DNA from: Phytoseiulus persimilis
Lineage: Eukaryota; Arthropoda; Arachnida; Mesostigmata; Phytoseiidae
Direction of reading: 5' to 3'
DNA: 64,000 nucleotides
Assembly (NCBI GenBank): GCA_037576195.1
Contig: CM075103.1
Coordinates: 13,516,001 to 13,580,000, forward strand
In this document: one piece after another, positions 42,746 to 56,600 of the stretch
Numbering within the stretch: position 1 is the stretch's first letter
Layout: each line of letters starts with the position of its first letter
The notes under the pieces: model-generated
What the model saw: only the letters and a program-made list of their open reading frames with translations
Database searches by the model: none
Told to the model about the DNA's origin: nothing
Program-made: the position numbers and the translations under genes

Positions 42746-45700
42746 GCTATAAATCAACCATCCTTGGAAATGGCGTAAATGGCCACGATTTTACCTGGGC
42801 GAAGGCTGGAATTTTTTTCCGTCCGCCTACCTTCCACGCATTCTGTGACACCCTGGAGAAAACTTTCCCCCATCTCCCTCCAAACTTTTCATAGAGAATC
42901 TATGAAATTTTCCCGTTTATGGAGTCCAATGACACATTTCAGGAACTTGAATTCCGATTGCAGGGCGCAGGATCGTTCGCATGACTATCAGACACGGCTC
43001 TCTGACGATTGGTAGTCGTAACGCGGACAAGACAGAAAGCGAAAGGGGTTGTCAGAGAACTCAGGTTGAGGACCGACTGCCACGGCAGCTAACAATTTTT
43101 TTTCACGAAACTCCGTGATGGAGACGCGCCCCTTGAACCCACTTGAGCGAATCTTCTTCTCGATCAGGAGTAAGTTCCTCTTTTGAATGGCTGTGAATCT
43201 TTGTTCGTCGTGCCAGAACGGAGTGAAATGCCGACGCTTCATGAAGATCTTAGGGTCGCTGCATCATTCGCTCCTTCTGGTCTCGAATGTCACTCAGGCA
43301 CTTTCGCCATATCTGGCTTCCATTGTTCGCTCAAGTGTATCTCACTCGCATCGACTGGCTCCGATGAGGAGTATGAATCGTCTCCCTGGTCCCACATCTC
43401 GGGGAATATAGGATTCGGGAAATGAGACCTAATACCTTCTTTCCCTGCCACGCATGTCATACGAAAATCGTTCGCCAGCCATGAGAAGGGGGCTTGCGCA
43501 CATCATTGCACAGGGAGACCGAGAATTCCTTGGAAACCTTAAAAACTCGGGATTGGAATGGGGAATCGATGGGGGACGTTCGAAGGCAGTGGATGAATTA
43601 TAGCCGGTATAATGCAGCGACGGCTGATGATCAGATCGGGCCCTAGATGCGATTCAAGGGAGGCCGTTTCTCGCTCCCCCGAACATTTTATTCACTCTTT
43701 TGAGGCTTTGAGCAGGAGTTCTGCGTACATTTTTGCGACCATGACATTTCTTGATACCGTGCCAGCAGCAGTCCTCCCTTTTAAGTATGTATTCAGAAGG
43801 ATTCTTGCCTTCTATCAACATTTTGTGGGAGGTGGTTTTCAGTTCCTTTCGAGCAGGCTCTATCTCCGGTCAGGCCATCGCGGTCATCTGAGACAAAAAA
43901 TTATGAACAACTGAAAGAGAATGACTCATACTATCGTTGTTATTGCGCGGAAACGTCGTTCATCTCGAGTCGTTCAGCGGTTTTGCGCCGTTCGGTCGGG
44001 AAACATGACTGCGATCGGCGACGAGTGCCGCTGCTCTGTCCGAGAACATATGATTCCTCGAATGAGATTTGAAAAAAATCGATGCGAGCTCCTAGTGTTG
44101 GATTTCGATTTCGAGTCGTTCTCCGCTCTTGCTTCGCGACGAATGTAAGCGCTTCGGGTTTCAGAACGAGATGAACAGCCTAACGATTCGACTCGGGAGA
44201 ATACTTGTCGAGGAATGTGAACCTCTTCCTCCATAGCCCTCAAATCACTATTCAGCCGCAGGCGATCGCCCACTCGGGATCCGTACTCGAATTCATTCTT
44301 TGAGGAGCTCTGTTAGATTTGGTGCTTCCCAGATACTGGTTTTTAATCCGCATTCTTCTCCAATCAAAATTTCTTCAAAACGCCGAAGCGTCACTGGGAG
44401 GAACCACCGCGGTAGATTCTGAATATACTCACTACCAGTTTCGAGGTACGTAAAATGTCAATCCCCAATCGGACCAAGTCGGATCAAATCTGCAAGGTTA
44501 TTTTTTTTCAGCATAACTCACTCTGTCTCAACAATTCTGCTGCATCGCCGAGGAAGCCGGGAAGGAGGTTGAAGTTTGCGAACAAGATGAGCCCAAATGT
44601 TCCGATGAGAGGAAACGAGAGAGAAGAGAGAATGAAGTCTCGGTCAATGGCCATGTTTTGACACGCGTAATTCTACCAGAAATGTCGTGTAACAATCCCT
44701 GTTCCAACTTTCTCCCAATCTCTCTGTGTTGGCAGCCTCTTGAACCCGGAAGAAATACTTAAAGCCTCATTAGCCAGAAGGACTTCTCGTGACAGCTCCG
44801 GGAATGCTGTCAGCAATCTGGAACCAATCTTCGGAGGCACTGTCGGGCGATTCACCAAAGTGTGACTTTCGGCTTGTGGGCTCTGATAAGCAGCGGAGCG
44901 ACGTGAGAGCAGAACACGAGGGATGAGCCTCGACGAAACTGCTATTGGGTGAATATCGAGAAGGAGGGTCAGAAAAGCCTCTTTGTGGGTGGACATGGGC
45001 CGTCTGACACGGGGGAAGATGTTTCTTCCTCAAGAATCTCAACGATTGAGAGATGCTCTCTCCGTGAAACGGAATCGAATGGATTTAGTAGAGATGATTC
45101 TGATTCTTGAGGTTCACCGTTGAAAAAAATAGTTTCCATCGTTAACGGTTGTAAACATGTAGGGATCTGTAATTGAAGAGCCCAGATGCGAAACGTCGGT
45201 AGTCCAAATTTTTGAAAGTTGAGTTGTCAGTCAGAAATTCCTCGAACCGATTTTCGATCAGGTTATCTTGCGTTTTTTTCGGGAACCCCTCACTCCTTGT
45301 TTCCCTCCACTTTTCTCATCGTGAAAGCATAATGCTGTTGGAACTCGTTTTGATGAACTTCGGACTGACGACTTGACTGTAAAAAATTTGAAGTTGCGAC
45401 GTTTTGCATCTGGGCTCTCCAATCCAGGAGAAGTTTGGCCCTCCACCGACTCTTCATGGGACATCATTTCAAAGTTCTTTTGAACAGGCTCGTTGAGCCG
45501 GATGTTGGTTTCTTGGTTTTGGAGAGGTAAAGCGGATATTCGCATCTTCGACCGAAGAATATCTCTACAGATACAGAGTGATCGACATCGATTTGTTCTA
45601 ATGTGACACCAGAGAGAAAATTATTCTCAGCCGGCAACAGCCCTGACCGGTCGCACGAGCGGCGAGCAACTTCTCTCTGCTGCAACCACGCCAATCCAAC

Positions 45701-46656
45701 GTCAATTCGTCAACGAATTCGTTCTGCAAACATAAACGGAAGAGAGTGAAGTTCGAGGCGAGTCGTGGCCTCAAGCACAGGGGTTAACACCATGGGCTCA
45801 CATGCATCCGCAACACTTTTTAGCGGAGAGCGTTTCTTCCGAGCATTCCATGTGATACCTGATTCGTATTTGACGGAAAGTCGGTAGGCCTTCCGACTCA
45901 CATGAAGCACCTCCTGCTGTGCAACGGAGCTTGGTGATACCGCGAGAATGGAGGCTTGAATTCTTTCACTATGGTTCCGTTACCTGGCGACTTTGCGTGG
46001 AGGCTCTCCATAAACTGGATCAGAGTACCGCGGCTGCCAGCATTGTCAGAAAAGTTTGACGACCTCTGCCTTGGAGGGTTTCTGATCGGCAAACTAGGAG
46101 AAGTTCTGAAGGGTCTACGGCTTTTATTTTGACTTCGGAATAAGTTTCCGGGGGATCGAAAATGGTCTTAGACGACCCCCAGGGAGTGAATGTCGTGGGC
46201 TCGCTGAAATCTATTGCAGTGTGCTCTTTCCCCTCCCTGACCATCGAAATCCTGCCTCAGGTACTCGGCGGGCCGCGATTGCCCTCTTCCATGGTCCGAG
46301 GTTCTATCACGTCAAAGACAGACGGACGATCTCCACTCAGATGAAGGTTCATGGGCAACTAGCTGTCTCTCTGCCGATCTCTTGCCGCTTGTCCGGAAAT
46401 CTTGCATTTCACTCGGTGGGTACAGAGCCTGTGGAGCGGATTCCTACTCTTTGGAACTCGACTTCCGAGAATGTCGGATGGTGTGCAGAAAGCTGGTTTA
46501 TTCCAAAAATCAAAAGTGCCCCTCAGAACTTGGCGAATTCCTCGCCGAAAGGTAACAAGCAGCCGATTCGAGGAGGAGAAGTGGCTCCCAAGCGCTAAAT
46601 TCCGGAGTAAAATACGTGATCTGAACCTTATTGGAACTGAGAGCGAGAATCTTTCC
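42746..46656. other. gene-free stretch
   Basis: No gene recognised in 3.9 kb; frames are short. It may contain the 3' UTR of the tubulin cofactor gene. Confidence 0.4.
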
Positions 46657-47238
46657 TCAAGTCAACTGTGATTGCGCCTCCTCTAGGATGGTCTTCGCTG
46701 ACACATAATCTTCGTTGTCGATGAGATCTGTTTCTGCGCTGAGAATACCTGTAAAAGATGATAAAGTATAAGTCTCTTGACGAAGCCCGTTGGAAGCCGT
46801 CACTGACACTCCAGACGCAAAGCTTCCAACGATGGAATTTAAATACCTTCCAACTCTTCCAGTGCTGTGATGAGGCGCTTGCGACAATCAGGTATCATCA
46901 TTCGAGATTCTTGAATGACCCTTTCCTAAACAATATCGTAACGGCTCCGTTAGAAATCGACTAGACGAAGATGCTATGGTCCGGGAAGATCACAAATAGG
47001 ATATTCTCGTTCAGGCTACGTATGTGGAATTCTTCTTTGAACAGAGGCGAGATGTCCGTCGTGCACTTACTTGCAACTTTATCCGACCTTCTTCTTGTCC
47101 CTCGGCCTTCATTTTCGCGAGCCGCTCCTCCTCTTGCACGGACTCTTTCTGATACGCCACAACCTCCTTAGCCAGGCGCTTCACGGTACCGGTCTTAATC
47201 TTGATCGTGCGAATCCTCGCGTCCGGTTTCGCAGACAT
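46657..47238 (-). CDS. TBCA: tubulin-specific chaperone A
   Basis: Tubulin cofactor A captures beta-tubulin during folding of the alpha/beta dimer in the cytosol. Three exons on the minus strand (47238-47071, 46925-46847, 46748-46657) join in phases 0 and 1 with GTAAGT/TTTAG and GTATTT/ACAG sites to give 112 residues, close to the family's usual 108-ish. Exon 1 reads RIRTIKIKTGTVKRLAKEV, the family hallmark. Exon 2 reads ERVIQESRMMIPDCRKRL, and exon 3 ends in AKTILEEAQSQLT. The whole is a charged three-helix coiled coil, as expected. The start is fixed by the hallmark and by the neighbouring divergent gene, whose ATG is only 36 bp away. No defects are seen. The symbol is the vertebrate one. 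Confidence 0.93.
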
Positions 47239-47274
47239 TTCGAAGACTCCGCAGTTCTCAGAGAATCAGAGGGT
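47239..47274. promoter_or_regulatory. bidirectional intergenic region
   Basis: The ATG codons of TBCA and of the divergent gene on the other strand are separated by 36 bp without a TATA box. The transcripts must either overlap or begin within coding sequence of the other gene, unless one of the ATGs is not the real start. Confidence 0.4.
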
Positions 47275-47603
47275 ATGCAAATCAACCCAAAACCTCCTGG
47301 AATGGGAACGGGAACTCGAATGAGCGGCGATACGTGGCGGCAGCGAGCCTCACCGAGCGGCATAGATTTTGTCCAAGAGCTCGAGGAACACTCCAGTTCT
47401 CCTATAAGAGACGTGCCATTCCGCGCTCCCCGTTGGAATACCCCATTTGATGGAACCCAGCCGTAAGTATCAGCTGATGGTCAGAAGCGCCTGCGATCCA
47501 TCGCCCGCGGTCGAGCAGCAAACTGATTCACAGTCAGTCTGATCCACTTTGTTTACATCTCGACAGCGGCATCATGTATGTCACGGGATGGGAAACCAGA
47601 TGA
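47275..47603 (+). CDS. predicted small two-exon protein, divergent to TBCA
   Basis: I do not recognise this protein. Exon 1 (47275-47462) encodes a Pro/Gly-rich start (MQINPKPPGMGTGTRMSG), then IDFVQELEEH and APRWNTPFDGTQP. It ends at a strong donor, CC|GTAAGT. A good acceptor (CATCTCGACAG) 104 bp on joins in phase to GIMYVTGWETR and a TGA, giving about 74 residues. The evidence is the splice-site quality, phase agreement and head-to-head position with a conserved gene. Later ATGs at 47302 and 47320 are possible starts. No signal peptide or membrane segment. It could also be the first exon of a longer gene. Confidence 0.4.
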
Positions 47604-50600
47604 GGACTATCCATCGGCGTTTCAGAACTGGGCACTCGTGGCCGCTGCGGGACCTGTTGACGCATTGCTAACCAGGGAATGTTTGGCAACTTCAGTTGCT
47701 CAGAAAATCTGGTTCAGTGCCATGGAGCCGTGTGAGGGTTCCTGATTCGGATGAACCGCACAGCTGCAAACTGTTGACGCAGACGGCCACTCCAGATCGA
47801 GCCAGGAGTGACTCGCAGGTTACCAGGACTTATCAGGAGATTTCGCGCCCCGGAAATTCGATTCAGGACTCCACCTCATACTGAGCCTTCTTCAAGACGC
47901 AGGAATCGGATGAAACTGGGATACATCTAGCGGGATTACGGGGCACTGGTTTGATGAGCGATACCTTAGCAAGTGTAACCTCAGCCGCTTCACCGTTGAT
48001 CTTGACTATCTCACAAAAATGGTTTCATGGAGTTCACATTGCTCCCGGACATAGGGATGGGGATCCGGGACTCCGAGTGAGCTGTCACAGAATGATTAAC
48101 GTCGCAAAGTAGCAATGGAGCTCAACTTCAGCGCTGAGGGAATAGCAACCATCATGAATCCCTGTTTCGAATGAGGGAGTTGACTACGGACGAAAACTCC
48201 TTTCTCCGTGATCCGTCTCAAGAAATCGTCATGCGTCACTCAGAACGCCTGCACGGTTCATATAGGGGTCCGTGGAAAGTTTATCCGATGAATTCCGCTC
48301 GCGGAACCGGAATGACATCCGAAAGTTCCCATTCCATGATCAATTGACACTCACCGAAGTCACCGGAAATGTGAATTGCAGACTCGGAGTAGGACGACGA
48401 CACGGGTAAAAGCTTCGTCAAATGTTGTCACGCGGCGTCGCGATACTTCAAAACCGTGTTGTGGGATGCTGGCTCACTGTTCAGGTGTAAGAGAATGATA
48501 TATTCTCTCCCCGCTGATCTTGCTTGCCGGCCGAACGCACCTTCCTTGACAATGCATTCAGACGCTCAATGATTTTTCCCTAACGATTAAGAGCGAGTAC
48601 GATTTGGGGACATCGCGAGAACCGTCGCTGGACTGAGTTTCTCGACTCTACTCTTCGGGTTCCGAATTTCTACGGAGCGAATTCGATCTCAGAACCGATA
48701 GAGCCATGTGCGCGGTGCATGGCGTTCTCCGTGAGAGCAGTGAGAACCGGTTTTGCAGCTTATGTCTCTGAGAACTGTGAACTCGGCCTCGAAGATCGCT
48801 CCCACGTCTTAGTTCCTCGAGAACAAGCAGCCAGCAGACCGTTGAACACTGCGACCAGAATAGTTTCCAGAAGTCGCGCAGACGAGCACATTTGCTTTCT
48901 AGCTCTCCCGCAAGGCTCAAGCCGAATCACAGTTTCGTGCAATACTCCATCCCTGCTATGTGTCTTGCATTGCAAACTCGAATGATTGAGGTAGACGTTT
49001 GGTTCGACCTACGGGCTGCGTTCTACGAGCATTCCAGAGATGCCTCGAAAGTTCGTTGGGAGCTCAAAAATGCGCGCCGCCCTGGGATTTGTTGTGCATT
49101 GCATAGGAATCTGGGGATGGATTCGCAAAGCGTAGAGAACATCCACGACATCGGGTTGCGTACTTCAGACTCGGGCCGGATCGAAATGCTGCAGCCGGAG
49201 CTCGCTTTTCCCATGATCTTCTCTCGATCCCGATCCTCGGAGCACCGGAATAATTATCATTCCTTCGATGCTCGAGAATGAGCTTGTCATGCTGAAAAAT
49301 CGCGGAGGCTCCGATCCGTCGAACAGCAATGGACGAAGCTATGCAGAACCCCGACCTGTTTCGATCGAAATTGAACTGCCATTCGGACCGCTGAGCGGTC
49401 CATCCAACGAATTACAGAAATTTGACATTAGAGCCTCAAAAGAGTTGCCAGCGTGGTTCCGGGATGCCCCCGAAGAAACCGAAGCGCGCTCTGAGCGGCG
49501 TATCCGCCGCCATGTTTGTGTCAGAGTCGGCCGCACCATCCTTGCTGTCCCCTGTGAGACGCAGAACGTTTCTGATCGGAGAGCTGTGGTGTTTCATGAA
49601 GAGCGACGAGTAAAACGGGTCGTGCAATTTGAACTTTATTATACTGTGCACACCTTTAGAAAACCGTCGTCTATGTAGGTGAGTACGCTTCGGTTTCCGG
49701 GCTGCGTATCCACAATGATGTCAAGACATGACAACGAAATGTAAAGGTAGTTCCGAGAAACGATTGCCTGCTTGACAGCGGCCGCCGGCCCGAGCCCGAT
49801 GAGAGTCTCCTCGGCTTTGACATTTGGCGTTCTTCGTCTATTGCGCAACTCTAACTCCCCGCCAAGCTCTATGAATGTGTGTTTCGACAAAACGGTGTCG
49901 GAATCACCCGGAATCCCTGAGATCTTAGCAGCTTGACAGCTGTTCCTGAATAGCGCGGGCATTAAATTCCAAAGAAACAATCGATGCTTGTGAGCCATCG
50001 CAATCTAATAGTCGACTCTGCCGCCGCTGGCAACAATATCAGAAAACGTTTCAGATGTTCCTCTTGGGGAAACAGGGGATTTGGAGTCAGCATCCCGTTT
50101 CAAACCCCGCGAACGTTAGCGGAGTTCATTCGCTTAGCGCTTAGAATTTGACGGTCAAGGTGGCGTCGCTCGGTGTGTTGATCCGCAAAAGATGGGGTTG
50201 GAATAGAAGCATGCCATCCTCGAGGGTTACGGCATTACTGGTTCTGATTTCGCATCGGGAACGACTTCGTTGATTCAGATTACGAATCGTTATCCAGTAA
50301 AGAATCCTGAAATTTTCCGAATCCGCATCGATCTGAAAACCGAGAAATCCCGGTCTCCTCGCAGAGCTGGTTCCTCTTAGTACGCGTCCGGTTCGGCGTT
50401 TCTCAATGAACGTTGCGCTCATGTGTCAGAGTCGTCGTGCTAAGTTCGCAATGTCTCCGCGTGGCGGAAGAAACATTTTTCGTTCGATTGGAACGAGGGA
50501 TGTTATCCGTTAGGAAGAATCCGTGTTCACGGGGCGATCTTCGAGATGGATTTCCTTCAATCAATCATGGAATATCAGCAATCGCATCAGCGGCTATTCC

Positions 50601-53600
50601 ACAATAATATCGCGCCATCAACGATTCAATCCACTCTTTTTTGCGGATGAAATCTCATCAACCTCTCCTGACTTCGTTGAGTCGTGATGGACTCAGCTGT
50701 TGGACAAGTGGCACAAGTTCACTCCGGAAAGAAATGCCTGTCCGTTACTGTTCTATCGAGCAACGGTGTCAGAATCTTCAGCGAATGCCTGAAGCATCGC
50801 ACAGAATAACGAGAAACTCTCGAGCTGCTCCACAGGGAGGTGAATGTGGATGATATTTTCTGCACACGAGTTATCCCGGTCGCTCTGGAATGAAGCACGC
50901 ACTTCTGCAAAACTAACGTGGTTTTGAAATTCGGAATTCTGGGTTGTGGTCAACGAACGGCCTTGTCTGTGTCTAGTATATGTTGATTACGACACTCCGA
51001 TTCTGTGCAACACTGCATTGGTTCTCAGCTACGTTCAAAGTTGGTAACGATCATCATCCTCTTCCTTGTGCAGTCGCTCTAGTCTGGATGGAGACGGCTT
51101 GCAGCTTTGTGCTACTTGTCGCGACACGACTTGAACCCAACTTCCCGAAAGTTCATCGTGGCGGGCTTGATGAGAATGTTCGTGGGCTCTGACGTCCAGC
51201 CTAACGGTGACGGCAGGGAGCAAGTGCCATCTTCGTTCGTAAATCATCCGCCATATCTGCCGAATCGAGTTCCGAAATCGATTCGATTATTAATGGTTTC
51301 GTTCGACACAGCGCACTATGTCGTCTGGAAGAGATTTTCGGATTGAACAATTGGTACGGGCAAACTCTGTTCGTTGGCTGAACTCCTCGCTCAAATCCGT
51401 CGTAGCCTTGGCTTGGTGGCTTAGACTCGAAGTGTTCGAACCTCCCGAAAGCTCTTGCGCTGACTTCAGAATTCAGCTGAGCTCGTCCAGCTGTCTCACT
51501 AGGTTTTTCATTCTGGGAGTTTTGGTCACTTCCGTACGTATAACCGATCACAGGGAATCGCTCAACGGAAACGACCGAAACACGGTCAGAAAAGCCGAGT
51601 TCTTATTCGTTCGGAAACAAAATTCTCCCGGACGATGGTTTCGCGGCCTGCTGGACCCACAGCTCTGGCGATCCTCGGAGGAAAAAAATCCAGGATATTC
51701 TTTTTCACTCCTCCCCGACCATTCGATTCCTCCTGGAGTATACTCGCGAAAGGCGATTCTCGAATCGGGATAGTTCGTTGAATCGCCCTCCTTCGACTCC
51801 CGGACATCAATATGGCGTGCAAGGCGATCATTTCTACTTTTAGAGTCTGCCGTTTTACGGTCATTTTCATTGAGAGTTACGAGCGTAATTGACAGCTTCA
51901 CGATTTCCAGTGACGCCCGCGCACACTTTGTCACCTAGGCGGCTAGTCACGACAGGAGCTGTTTCACGCGGATGTTCCCTGTCCGGATTACAAGTTGCAC
52001 TCGATGAAAGTTCGCGGGCATCAGCTATTTTTGAATTTTCCCGATTCCCGGCACTCGATACTCGATGCAAATTTTACGGCTACCGGCCTTCATTCCAAAC
52101 GGCTTCGAAGGCGCCATTTCCTGGATTTCCCAGCTTCTGTGTTCGGATATTTCGATCGAAACAGTCGCTGACCCTCTCAAACCAGGTGATTCGGGTACAA
52201 ATATCGTTGCCTGAAAGGTTGGGAAGCGCGCGCTAGGGTCAACCGGCTGCGTTCGGCGAATGTCTAATGTTCTCGCTGCGAGTCTTCTGTCGCCCCATCA
52301 AAACATGTTTTTCTCAAAAGCTTTTTTCGTCGAGAAATATGAACTCTTCGACAAATGGGGTGGCCTCCGATACCACGCAGACTATGACGTCATCGGCGAC
52401 ATTTCAAATCGGGGAGTCTCTGGATGTCGTCAGGCTTAGTCACTAAGCGGCCCGTTCTCTCGCCTGATCAGCGTCAAAGCCAGGGCTGAAAATCTTGCAG
52501 CTCGCAAGTCGGCGTCGTCTTTCCAATCAACGAGGCGCTCCATTTTTCGAGTCGGTCTCGAAGTTCCCTTCCCATAGTTCACATTGCTTTCATATGAAGC
52601 TCGTTCCCCGGGCTAAAGGGCTAGGGCGCTGGCGACCGGACTGCGGCAGTGACGCTATGTGACGAACCGCATCAAACGTTTGACAAACATGTGATGGCGA
52701 AGAACTTTGTTCCACGGAGCACTGACCGCCGCGAAATTGTTGTTGCTGTGGAATCGGAACGAAGTGGTAGCGTCCCGCGAATTTCTCTGCGTGAACTCGT
52801 ATCGAAAGTTCCTCCAATCCAGCTCAGCGGGGAATCGCATCTGCTTCCTCGGGAAAAAACGCGACTCAATCCCAATGAATCAGAATACAACTGAGAAGTC
52901 ATCAGAGGGAGGTCGAGAATTTATTTTTCCCAGAGCGCAACTCTCTGCCGATTCAAGTCGGAACCTCTGTCGGAGGACGATCGGAACCAATGAATACTTC
53001 GCCTTGAGCTTTGCGGCCTTCGAGCAGTGGTTCTGTTTCGACTCTCATCCAACTCATGAAAGGCTTTCTTCTGATGCCTTGGCGCAATCGTTCACATTTT
53101 GCACAGTCTTCACGGTCGCTGACACCGAGTGCTCCGCTAACGATACTCATCGTTACCGAGCGACACTGCTGTTGATTCAGCCGTCGACTCGAAATTATTT
53201 CGAGACGGAAGGAAATCCGTCCACGCTTGGCTACGATAGATTCCAGAAAATCTTCACTCGACTAGTTTCTCGCGCTTCTTTCGGTGACAGAATTTCCGAC
53301 CGGATCACAAGCACCCGAATACATCATCTTTGAAAAGCCGCAAATTCTAGGCGGATGTTCTGTGATGTTCGGAGTTCGCGATTCTAATCCTCGTCATGAG
53401 CTAATTTCCAACCTCTCGCCGGAGGATGTCGAACAGGTGTTGTCGTGGTCATAGTCGAGTTCTCCGATAAAGGAGAGAGTTTAGAGTGACGCCAGGCTTT
53501 TCTTTCAGACAATAGCATCATCTACGTATGAATTGTGAAACCGATCAGCTTCCCAGACTCGCCGATCATCGGAACTGAATCGGTCAAGATAAGAACGTCG

Positions 53601-53626
53601 AAAATTCGAAAGCGCCGACATTCAAG
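47604..53626. other. 6-kb stretch without a recognised gene
   Basis: Two minus-strand ATG frames, 49998-49639 (119 codons) and 50422-50141 (93 codons), have reasonable amino-acid balance but no motif I recognise. A longer plus frame at 52707-53333 has no ATG at its start. None has splice or promoter support, so none is called. Confidence 0.35.
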
Positions 53627-56600
53627 ATGGCCATTTCGGCCAGGCTGCGGAAGTTATTCCCTCTGAAATCAGTCGATGATCTCGTCCAAATATTCAAGTG
53701 AGTTGTTCTCCCATAATTTTTTCCGATTGTTCGCCATTGTTCTCTGTCGACGCAGGCATCGACTGTTCCTCCACAACTCATGGAAGTCTCGAGTCCGAAA
53801 GCTGAAAATTTGCTTCTGCTGTCAATTTCTGACACACCATGTCTCCGAGCAAGGTCGTGTTCAATTGGAGTGGAAAGTCATGTATGACTCAGGAGCGTGG
53901 TGGTTCCGCACCCAGCGCAACGACGTTTCCCTCACCCGTGGTCGGAGGGCGGCGCTTGGATTCTGAGACGAAATGATGTTTCCCCCGAATTTTCAGATGC
54001 ATGCTCGATGGGCCTGCACCACCAGATCTCACGTTGGCGTCGATACTCTTGGGTTACCTCGAGAATTTACTGTGTGCCAAACCACTAGATCCTGTCACAT
54101 CGGACACCGAGTCGCAGAGCTCTGGGCCAGAGGATTTTCCCACGGTAAGTTTCCATCGACGGTTCCACTCTCGAAATTCTCCTGAAATTCCGTGGGATTC
54201 GAGGTTCTGCCGCTCAGCATTGGGACTTCTCACGACTCGAACGCATTTCTCTCGTGCGAGTTGTGATTCCTTGGAAGACCCGAACCACAGTGATGACGTC
54301 GCTCAAACACCTCCTGAGTTGTCTCGAAATCGGCCCCGTAGGATCACAACAACTCCGTTCCAGGTTAATTTCGAGGAGATCAATGCTTTGTACGGGAATT
54401 TCGCCTCGTTCATCAAAGGCTCGATAGATTTGTCGATTCAACAAACCGGACCACAGAGACGATTGAATCGACAACTGGTGAAGAAGATTTCCGATGTCAT
54501 CTGGAACACGCTGCATCGGTCGTATGGTCAAGACCGACCCCATCTCCAGAGCATTTTCAGCTACTTGACAGGTCAGCATTTCCCCCTCTCTCTCGTTCTC
54601 TCTCTCTCTGAATTTTCAAACCCTCTGATGCGCAACGCTCATCTCAATCGATCCGATTCTTCCCCAGGAAACAAACTCGATTGTTTCGGATTGGCGTACA
54701 CGACGGTCGCAGCCTGTCAGATGCTGAGCTTGAACGACGTCAATCTCGTGCTGAGCGAAGACCACGCCTGGATTGTGTATGTGGACGCGCAAACCGGCAA
54801 CAAAGAAACCGCCGAGGTCACATGGCACGGTGAGCCTGCATTGACGCAGAACCTTTGGTGGTTGCTCCAGGCGCCCGGAAACCCTTTGGGATGAAGCTTT
54901 GCCATTCCTTGGTCGCGATTTCCAGTCGAATAACTTGTCTTTCTCGGGTTTCTCCCTCTGCAGGTAAAGTTGAAGACAAAAGGGGGCAAGAGATCTCTTT
55001 CGCAGAAAAATCTTGGCTCTACCTCAACGGGCACGCGATCGAATGCTCGAAGTACACGGAAATAGCGGCCGCGATTCTCGCGGTAAACCCCTACGCGACT
55101 TCCTCGGCGGACTCCGAAATGCTGATTCACATCCAAAAAGTGAGTTCCTTCTGTGGCAGCTCAGTGCATACTCGGAGCCCTGGAATTACAATTCCACTAG
55201 GCACTTGAGCTCTCTGTCCTTTCCGTGGAGGGACTGTGCCGGGAGAGAAGTGTACGCGTGACCGTGGTGCAGAGCTCGATCGATAGATATTGACGTTGAT
55301 TTTCGGTTTTCCCTCAGAAACTTCTGTGGCTGATGCATGACGCTGGCCACCTCCGTCATTACCCGATGGCCCTCGGTATTCTTGGTGAGTTGGAGTCGAT
55401 ACAAGACAGTCCCGAAGCGGAGCACTCATCGCTCGAACTCTTCCGGGAAGCTGTGGAAATCGGTGAGCTTCTCTCGCATACTCTTGACATCTATGGAATC
55501 TCAGTCCTCCTCATGGACCCACTAGAGATGGGAGGAGTTGTGCCGAACTCTTGGCGACGGATCGGGCGGCGAGCTCGTCGGGATCCATCCACTCAGAATC
55601 CCTCTCAAAGACGTGAATCCGCTATTTCCAGCACGCACAGTGTACGCCGACCACCACGTCTATCCTTACACCTATCTCGGTTGCTTCATGTTTCGGAGCC
55701 AGCGGTTCTCCGAAGCCCTCCGCTGCTATGCAAACGCGGCTCAGGTGATACGGAACTTCAACTACGGAAGGGAGGACGAGGAAATCTACAAAGAGTTCAT
55801 GGAAGTCAACAACGAGATCATCCCCCAGCTCGTTCGGTATCCGGGTGAGTGCGAGTCGCGGTTCAGCTTCACTTCCCTCCGCTCTGCAAGCATTCCGCCG
55901 CCGCCTTCGAAACGAACGAACAAACAAACGAACGACCGCTTCGATTCAGGTATTCCCGAAGACAAAACGTGTTTCGCGCAACTGCTGCGGTTATGGGACG
56001 GTCTCTGTGGTTGGGAGGAAGGTTCGTCCACTCCCGTGCTGCATATCGGATGGGCGCAGCCCTTCGTCTCCGTGCTGGGGAAGTTCCCAGCCGCAACCCG
56101 CAAGGGAGTGAACATCGTGATTTGGGAGGATCCTTCGGCGCAAGGCAAAGGTATGAACTCTCAGTGAAGAAGCGGCTGATCGAACGAGTTTTCTCCCACA
56201 CGGTCGACTAGAGCATCGCCTCTCGCATTGCAGCTGAGGAGAAGAAACTGAAGGAGATCAAAGCAGAAAACGAACAACTGTCCCCGAGCGGCGCGGACTC
56301 CAAGGAGAACTCAAGAGACGATAAAAAATCCGAAATGCCGACCAGACGAGGCAGTCAGAGTCGGAAAAGCAGGAACGAGAAAGACATCAAGGAGAAAGAC
56401 AAGAATGAATCCAAAGAGGGCGTTGTCGCGACTGGCCCAGTTCAGCAAGATCTCAACGAGAATGAGGTCAAGAAAGAAGTCGACTCCGTGGCTCCCAAGG
56501 TCGCGACGATGAAAGGCGATTCCGCGAGGAGAAAGAGAAGAAGCCCCACACAGTTGTGTTCAGTAGTCAGGTGAGAACCCAGACACGTGCTCGCTCCCGT

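Noticed and set aside
49639..50422. Two minus-strand ATG frames of 119 and 93 codons
   Set aside because: They have reasonable composition but no motif, splice continuity or promoter; not enough to call genes.
52707..53333. 208-codon plus frame
   Set aside because: It starts at TTG with no ATG in a good context, is Ser/Arg/Phe-rich, and shows no motif.
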